From Vitrella brassicaformis (taxonomy: Eukaryota; Sar; Vitrellaceae), in assembly GCA_001179505.1 (NCBI GenBank), contig CDMY01000333.1:30046-94045 (forward strand): a DNA stretch of 64,000 nt, in the 5' to 3' direction. This document shows positions 56,717-64,000 of the stretch, piece by piece. Each line of letters opens with the position of its first letter. Position 1 is the first letter of the stretch. Made by a program: the position numbers and the translations under genes. The notes under the pieces were generated by a model. It ran no database searches and was not told the DNA's origin. It saw nothing but the letters and a program-made list of their open reading frames with translations.

Positions 56717-59700
56717 ATGATGCCTGGTGGACACGATATCGGCTCATCTCTCTCTGGCCATGATCGCACCGCCCCCTTCCTCAACCCCCCTCTCCCGCCC
56801 CCGCCGTCGCTCCCACCACCGCCTCCCCCCTCACAGGCACACAATGCCCCGCAGTGGGGGGGACACTCCCTCTCCCTCCCGCCAGTCATCCCGCCCCCTG
56901 GAGCGTCCCCTGTCGCTGGTGGTGCTGGTGGCTTAGCGTCGTTCGGCGGTGTGGGGCAGATGAAGACGGTCCGCGAGCGGAAGCTGCTGATACGTGACCG
57001 TCTGATCCACCTCTTGCGGAGCCGGGACAACCGGAGCCTCAGCTTCCGCAGCGTGGGCAACGACGAGAAGATCAAGACCTGGTGCAAGAAGCTCAAGCTC
57101 CTCTACGTCATCCAGTCCTTCCCCGAGTGCTTCGAGGTCACCAAGGAGGAGAGCAACTGCTACTTCGTCAGGCTCAAGCCGGACAGCATTGGCGGTGGGC
57201 CTGGTGGTGCTGGGGGTGCTGGTGGCGTGTCTGACGTCATGACGCCGCTCAACACCAGTGCGTCGGCTGCCACACCCATCGGTAACCAAACACCCACACC
57301 CAGACAGACAGATAGACAGACAGACCATAGAGACTCTGCACTGTGTGTGTCCGGGAGTGCAGGTGGTTCGTCGCCCCGTCCGCCCCCGCCCCCTCCCCCG
57401 CTCCCCCTGCACCCGTCAGCTGCAGGCGACCTCACCTCCAGGTCCGCGGCATACATGGCGGCCTCCCACTCCCACACATACCACGCCTCCCTCACTCCCA
57501 CACCCAACAGCGGCCGATTCGCCCACCACCACCACCACCACCAGCATCAGCAGTACGGCCATGGCAACGGGTCGCTGACGACGCCAGCTGCGGGCTGCTA
57601 CTCGTCGGCGACGCTGATGGGTGTGGGGATGGGTGTGGGTGGGTATTCGTCTCCGCACCACGTGCTGATGGGTCTGAGTGCGGCCGTGGGTGACATCCCT
57701 CAGTGGAGGACGTTCAGGAGCCTCAAGAAATTCATCAAATGGGGGTCGCATGTGTCCAATCGTAAGTGCCGATCGGGGGCGGGTGTGGGGCGGTGACGTG
57801 GGTGGGACGATGGACGGACGCATTGTGTGTGTGTATGTGTGTGTTGGTGTGCCTGTGTGTGTGCTTAGGTGATAGTGTGTCTGTTGATAATCCTGTGAAG
57901 GTCGCAGGTCTTGTGGGTATCGGGCGGGAATACGAGAAGGACCGCATCTTCGACTCTTACACGGCCGCTCTCACTTACCTCAGAAAACGGTATTTGCCAC
58001 ACACACACACACACACTCGCCAGGTGTCACCCTCCCGACACACACCCCTCTCTCCGCTATAATGTCCTCCCTGCTGCAGTCGTGGTCTGCTGACGCGTCT
58101 CCGGCGCGACATCCGAGCTGGTCTGGACCTGAGCCACGTGCTGCGGACAGCGGCCCTGCTCAGCCAGGTCGACAGCAGCGACCGGCTGGACCTCACCCAA
58201 CGCCACCAGCACCATCATGGTGCTGTTCCCGGCGCCATCAGCACCCCCTCGGGTGTGGGGGGCGTGATGCATGGCGGTGTTTGTGGTGGTGTTGATGGCG
58301 ATGAGGAGGTGCCCGAGTGGCTGGACTGGACTGGCGATGACATGGATGAGGAGTGGCGGACGCCGTTGCGGATCGATGTCGATAGAAATGAGGTCAGGCG
58401 CAAACAGAGGGAGGGAAGGAGGGAGGGAGGGTGGGATGGATGGATGGATGGGTGTGTGTGGTGTGGTTGGTGTCGTTGTGCGAACAGATCCCCCCTGGGC
58501 TAGAGCTGGTGCTGCAGGCCATCGAGCACGAGTTCACCGCCGACTCAGACGAAGATGACTCGCACATCCCCGTCCCAGTCCCAATCCCCCCGCCCCCACC
58601 CACGCCGCCCCCGCCATCACAACCGCCTCCACCACACCAACACTACCCACACCCCATCGCCGTGGAGCGACACTCCAGCGCCACCACCATCAGCTCGGTG
58701 GCCTCATCCACCCCGCCCCTCCTTCACGACCACAAGCCACCCCTGCAGCTGCCCAAGCTCGGTGGCCACCCCTACCCACACACACACACGCCCATGCCCA
58801 CACCCAAGACCCCTCACACGCCCTTCACTCCCGGTACGGCTGCGGGGTGCCCCTCCTGGCTCGACAGCCTCTGGGGCGGAGTGGGCGACCGCCTCGACAC
58901 CCTCACCGAGGCGGGCGACTGGGCGGCCGACATCCATATGGACGACAGCGCCTCATGCGAGCCGATCCCCAGGGGATGTCAGACGGCCACCCACGCCACG
59001 TATGTCGCACACGCCTACTCCCACCCTCCACCGCCGGCAACACCCACTCCCAGCAAACAGCCCGCCTACACGCCTCGCGCACTGCCCCCGTTTGTCGCAG
59101 AGGAGTCGATATGGACGCCCGGCAACTCGTCGCTGCGTCATGCTGCCCGCACGCCGTTGTCTTCGCCCCCGCCCCCTGGCTTTGAGGACGCAGTGCCCGA
59201 GGAGACGGGCAGCATCGACAGCGAGGCGACGAGCGGCAGCCGGGGCAGCAGAGGGATGTCCATGTCGATGATGGGCGGGGGGCCGGCTGCTGCCGACCCG
59301 CTGGGCATGGCGAGGGAGCAGCTGGAGAGAGAGAGGAAGAGAGAGACGGAGGGGACTGTCGGGATGGATGTGTTGCGTCTGCCGATTGCCGACCGGCATC
59401 TCGTGTCTGGTGGTGGTGGTGCTGCTGGTGGTGGTGCTGGCGTGGTCGTTGACCTCAACGGCACCATGGAGGCGCACCGCGCGGCCGTGACCAACTCTCC
59501 CGACATCATGACTATGACTTCGCACACTGAGACGGAGACGGCCAGCGACCACGGCTCGGGTGTGGGCTCTGAGGGCAACAAGGCGAGCCGGAGGGACCAT
59601 TGCCGCCATCCATCCATCCCCTCCCACACCCACACCCACAGCCAGCACAAGAAGCACCTCCGTGTCCGCTTCAAGGAGCCGGAGAGCTCCCACAACTACG

Positions 59701-59927
59701 AGCCGCCCTCGTGCAGCACGTCGTCCACCGGTGCGCTGTCCGACGATCCGCCGCTGTCGCCGCCGATGATGGACCTGGAGGACAGCGCGTCCTCCGACGA
59801 CGGGGTGGGGGTATGTGGCCATGGCCATGGCCATGGCAGCCACGTGACCATGAGGCATGGGGGTCTGGTGCCCTTCAAGCGCCTGTTGCTGGATGAGATG
59901 CCGACCGAGGCTGGCTGTCGGCGGTAG
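56717..59927 (+). CDS. Low-complexity Pro/His/Gly-rich protein with a small folded N-terminal core
   Basis: Not recognised. Five or so exons from ATG 56717 to TAG 59925-59927, about 960 residues. After a Pro-rich start there is one compact region, GQMKTVRERKLLIRDRLIHL, FRSVGNDEKIKTWCKKLKLL and YVIQSFPECFEVTKEESNCY, which looks like a small helix-strand domain (winged-helix-like, not assigned). The rest is low complexity: Pro runs, a His tract HHHHHHQHQQ near 57522-57550, Gly/Val repeats, and many THTH and SPP repeats. Two further segments look folded, LIGIGREYEKDRIFDSYTAA and EVPEWLDWTGDDMDEEWRTP. Near the C-terminus KKHLRVRFKEPE contains an RVxF-type phosphatase-1 docking site. Likely a regulatory or scaffold protein; function unknown. 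Confidence 0.6.
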
Positions 59928-61395
59928 AGAGAGATGGGCTGATGGAGCGGTGGGAGGGGTGGGAAGGGAAGGTTTTATCCTTTTTGTTTGTGTGTGTGTG
60001 TGGGTGCGGCGGTTCGTGTCGTGGGTGTGCACTCACTGGCTATCTGTCCTGGTCTGTCTGTTGGTCCGTCCGGTCCTATCGCAACCTGTGTATGTGTGTG
60101 GACGTGTATGTGTATGTGTCTGTGTCTGTGTCCCCCTGCGTATGTGTCTTTTTCTGAACCACGTATGGGGGTCGTCGTCGGTCTGTCTATCTATCTGGCT
60201 ATGTGGGGTGGATGGCGTCTGTCTGACGAGTATTTGGAAGCGACAAGGAGGAGAGGAATGAGACCTTTTTGGCCGGCCGGACAACTGGGAGTTTATAACA
60301 AACATAGATACCGTCACATCTTGACCTGCCTGCCTGACTGACTGCATGCCTGTCGGCCTCTCGTGGGGGGGAATCGGATCGGGGATGCCTCTGGCATGCA
60401 CATGGGTCGGCGAATGGATGGATGGATGGATGTGTGTGTGTGTCTGTCTGCCCACCAGACTGGTGAAGATGTGTGTGCGCGTGTGTGTGAGGGTACCCTT
60501 TTTCCATAAGGAGCTTCCTTCCGGACCAGACGAGACGAGATGAGACGACAAGAGATGAGTGAGTTTAACCTGTCTGTTTGTGCTGTCTGTCCTGCCGACA
60601 TGGAGGCCATGTATATCTATGTGTGTGGCGTGCCATGCCGGTGGCCTTTTTTGCATCATCCAGTGTCGTGTTGTGGTGTAATGTATTGTGTCTACATACA
60701 CAGGGATGGTCGATGATGCATGGATTTGCGAGGGGCGGGACGGGTGCGCCACACACACACACACACACGCGGTCGCACCACGTCGATGGCTGGCTGGCTG
60801 GATGGATGGATGGATTGCCTGTCTGCCCGTGTGTGTGTGTGTGTGTGCGGAGCCCTTTGACACCCCCCTGCCGAATGTGTCTTACCCCCCGATGAGTGAG
60901 TAACGAGTGAATGGAATGCGTGTCTGTCTGTCTGAAATGCGATGCGTCCCGGCTGGCTGCCTGGCCATGGCTGGATGCGCAGCGCCCTCGTGTGTGTGTG
61001 TGTGTTAATGTCGTTTGGAATTGCGTGTCGTGTTTTATCAATGATTGCAGTGGTGTGCAGTGAGTGAGTTTATTGCATCGGCGTCTTTGTGGGCGGATGA
61101 GTGGACGGATGGATGGATGGATGGGTGGGTCGGTGTATAGCGTATAGATCATAGAGAGCGGTATGGACAGATTGTAGACAGACGGAGGGATGCAATCCAA
61201 TCCATTGCCTTGCACGCCGCCCTTTTCTAACCTTTCTAAGCCGCCCCGCCCCCGCCCCCGCCCCCACACGCACTTAACTTGAGTGACACTTGAGTGATAC
61301 ATACAAACCATCGCAGGGCTTTCCTTCTCCCATCCATCGTATACACACACACAACACAGAGGTAGCAGTACATCCGCCCTTATGTCTGCTTACCT

Positions 61396-61426
<31 letters not shown>

Positions 61427-61872
61427 CTTCCATTGCCTTTTTCCACATATACACAATGACTGCTGATGCAGGCAATAGTCGCCTCGTCCATTTTAATCAA
61501 TGCTCACTGACTAACTGACTCAGTCACATGGACACATAGACACCACCCACAATCACACCACCCCTGTCACGTCACACCTTCACACGTGCATCATATGCCT
61601 TGCCTTTTTTGCCTCCGCCTCCCTCACGACCGATCTCGGCCGCTGACGAATGACTGACTGAATGAGTGAATAAGGAAAGGTCTCCACCCCGCCCTCTCCC
61701 TCTCTGCGTGTGTGTATGTGTGTGTGCATGGCGGGTGCTGTGTGCATAAGGAGGGGGTGGGATGGGTGGGATGGGTGGGTGGGCGAGTTTGTTTTTGGCC
61801 TTTTTCACTGCCAGTGGGCAGTGCTGCAGACTGGTATGTTTGTTGGTGGATTTGATTTTGATTGACGACGAG

Positions 61873-61904
<32 letters not shown>

Positions 61905-62380
61905 AGTAAGTGGCGGGTCTCTCTGGCTACACGTCCATATAGCACGAGTAGCTGCCAGCGCCGATCGATGCTGTGTGTGGTGCTCGTCTGAGACGACTGA
62001 CTTACCCAATAATGCCGTGTCACACACATTCATCTCAGCCAAGTCACAGTCTCATGGCTGCCGAAGAATGTCTGGCTGTCGTGGGTCCACCGCTCCATCG
62101 CACCTCTTGCGAGGCTGGACGGAACGACCGACACACGATCGCCTCGCTTCACCCACACAATCGGTCTGTCCTATGAACAACCCACTGACGACCGAGTCAT
62201 TCTCATTCGACATTTGGATGATTCATCTGGCACTTTGCCGGAGAAAGCTGTCTTTGTGACCAGCGAGGTGTCTTTCTGCGCCCCTTCCCGTGCGCTTCCC
62301 CTCCTTCTAAACCTCCTCTTTCGCCGATCGCAAGCGCGCAGCAGAAAGGGCTGAAAAAGGAGAAGGGGGGAGGCGTTGTG
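59928..62380. other. Gene-poor stretch with microsatellites
   Basis: About 2.45 kb between a gene ending at 59927 (+) and one starting at 62381 (+). Holds (GATG)n near 60415-60432 and 60802-60815, (TG)n near 60830-60846, (GACA)n near 61874-61902 and (CCTG)n near 61399-61424. The right 150 bp should be the promoter of the next gene; the shared AGCTCGCA word is absent there. No gene seen. Confidence 0.55.
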
Positions 62381-64000
62381 ATGTCGGGCGGCCACAACAA
62401 CCCGCCCTGGCGGCCCGACTGTCCTTCGGGTCAGTCCAGACGTCCGGGCGAAAACGCATCGGATGCGTTTGTCCCCGCTCCGAGCCATTATGGCTACTTC
62501 AACCCGAGCGCATCCGCCCACGGTGAGTAGGAGACCACGTGTAGGTTCGCTGCAATGTGCCCCTTTGCAATGTGATGTGTGCAGGCGTATATGTATATGC
62601 CCCCCCCGTCGCTGTACAGAGAGGCTCTCCGGCTGCGAGTCAGGCGCAAGGCACTGCGCAAGCCCAGCCACCCGCTGGCCCCCCCATCGGACCAGTGCCA
62701 CAACAATCTGCCAGTGCTAGTGCCAGTGTTGGTGGAGCACCGCAGCCCATCAGCACGGAAGACAGCCATGAGGAGCCGGAGGGCACCACGGGGGGCGGCA
62801 AGCGCAAGAGGGACACAGACGACGACCAGGAAGAGGAAGAGGCACAGGTACATGCAGAAGTCCGCCTGGTACACACGAGATTGGCGTGATGCGCACCTGG
62901 CTGCGTGTCAGGCTGAGGGGGATGATCTGCATGGCGTAGATGGGAATGCAGGAGGGCCAGACGGCCACGGTGGTGATGAAATTGATCAGGTAAGTCGAAA
63001 ACGACGATCCGCTTGGCCAAGCGTGTGCATCCAGTTGTCTTGTGTGCTTCCGGTGGCTCTTGTGCTCAGGTTAGCGGCGGCCCTTTGAGTGAGCAGATGG
63101 GCGACGGCGGCAGGGGGGGCAGAATGGTACGCTACCGCAAAGCAGTCAACCACGTCGGCATCCTGTGTTGCCCTCTGGCGGTGCAGACCAAGCACAAGGC
63201 GCAGAATCAGCGTCGCCGACGTCGGAAGACGGTGCCAGCGGGTGATCGCATGGTGATGCCCAAGCCATCGACAGCCGCACCCGAGCCGTTCCCCGTCAGT
63301 CAAGAGCCGCGCGAGATAGATCAGCCGCTGCCCATGTGGGGCGAGGACGGCCAGCCCACCACCGTCAACATCCACCGTATGGCCGTCGTGTTTGTTCACC
63401 CAGGCAGACAGGCAGAAAGGCAGAAACTGATCGCTGTGTTGTGTTGTGGTGTGTGTGTGGGTCATGTGTGTCAGGTGAGGAGGCGCCCGTGTTTGGCGAG
63501 GAGGACTTCGCCGCTGTACGGACGTACAATCTGATCAAATCCATTCTCGGTGGGGACATCTCGCTCTTCGTAGGCATCCACACACCCACACGCACATCCA
63601 CACGGACCTGCTCGAGTGCCGTCATTTGTGTATGTCGGTCAGGTCTACACGTTAGCCGATGACCCCGGTGTGTTGTGCCCGTACCTCCCCCGTGGTGAGG
63701 GCACGACGCCGCCAGTGTTTAGCAGTCTCATCACCTTCACCGTCGCCACGCACCTGTGAGCCGCCCACCAACACACGCACATCAACACACGTCCATGCAG
63801 CCATCACATGTGTGACGATTTGGTGTCTGTGTGGGCAGGACGAAGCGCATTGGCGGCAACAGAACGACTCGCACGTCGCTGGCAGAGTATGCGGCCATAA
63901 CCATGACCACCAAACAGCCGGACGGCACTCTGCGGCACTTCGTAAGCCATGCACACACACACACACACACACAGCGAGAGAGAGAGGGAGACACACACAT
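62381..64000 (+). CDS. Unknown protein, 5' part, runs off the right edge
   Basis: ATG 62381 opens MSGGHNNPPWRPDCPSGQSR; exon 1 ends at 62522 (phase 1) and exon 2 starts at 62585 after CAG, reading VYVYAPPVAVQRGSP, then a Gln/Ala/Ser stretch, PQPISTEDSHEEPEGTTG and the charged run KRKRDTDDDQEEEEAQ (nuclear-localisation-like basic followed by acidic). Later exons read DLHGVDGNAGGPDGHGGDEI, GGRMVRYRKAVNHVGILCCP, a basic run QNQRRRRRKTVP, DQPLPMWGEDGQPTTVNIHR, FAAVRTYNLIKSILGGDISL, GVLCPYLPRGEGTTPP and KRIGGNRTTRTSLAEYAAIT. Probably nuclear from its charge pattern. No family recognised. The 3' end is outside the window. Confidence 0.55.

Overview
The window is nuclear DNA from a eukaryotic microbe, most likely a photosynthetic myzozoan of the chromerid type, with Vitrella as the best guess. 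Every protein-coding gene is cut by many short GT-AG introns, and most introns are filled with (CA)n/(TG)n, (GATG)n and (GACA)n microsatellites. The genes include a flagellar axoneme protein (CFAP61 homolog), a plant-type peroxisomal citrate synthase and a protein with a possible bipartite plastid-type leader. The organism assignment is inference from style and gene content; no rRNA or organelle sequence is present. There are two 300-N assembly gaps (24400-24699 and 45547-45846).

Layout, left to right: 3' part of a GT61 glycosyltransferase (+); HAD-like protein (-); alanine aminotransferase (-) facing away from a twelve-kelch RING protein (+); a 2.3 kb gene-poor stretch; a small disordered protein and a small membrane protein (both -); a decayed ornithine aminotransferase fragment (-); a secreted modular-repeat protein (-) divergent from a p25-alpha/EF-hand-like helical protein (+); gap; a coiled-coil protein (-) divergent from a large propeller-solenoid-like protein (+); MFSD5-type transporter (-) divergent from the CFAP61 homolog (+); a small unknown (-) divergent from a mitochondrial-looking membrane protein (+, contains gap 2); chromodomain protein (-); signal peptidase subunit SPC3 (-) divergent from a YkuK/DUF458 RNase H-fold protein (+); citrate synthase (-) divergent from a very low-complexity Pro/His-rich protein (+); a 2.4 kb gene-poor stretch; and the 5' part of an unknown basic/acidic protein (+) that runs off the right edge.

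The strongest higher-order signal is organisation. Seven gene pairs are head-to-head, with 130-545 bp between start codons. Each of those seven intervals carries an 8-mer of the form AGCTCGCA/TGCGAGCT (one copy has a single mismatch), sometimes twice. The same word also lies upstream of at least one non-paired gene. I read it as a candidate core-promoter element for bidirectional transcription.

Metabolically, alanine aminotransferase and a citrate synthase with a PTS2-like N-terminus point to carbon and amino-acid interconversion between cytosol and peroxisome. The CFAP61 homolog points to a flagellated stage. Exon boundaries are my own reading of GT/AG sites and protein continuity and may be off by a few codons.
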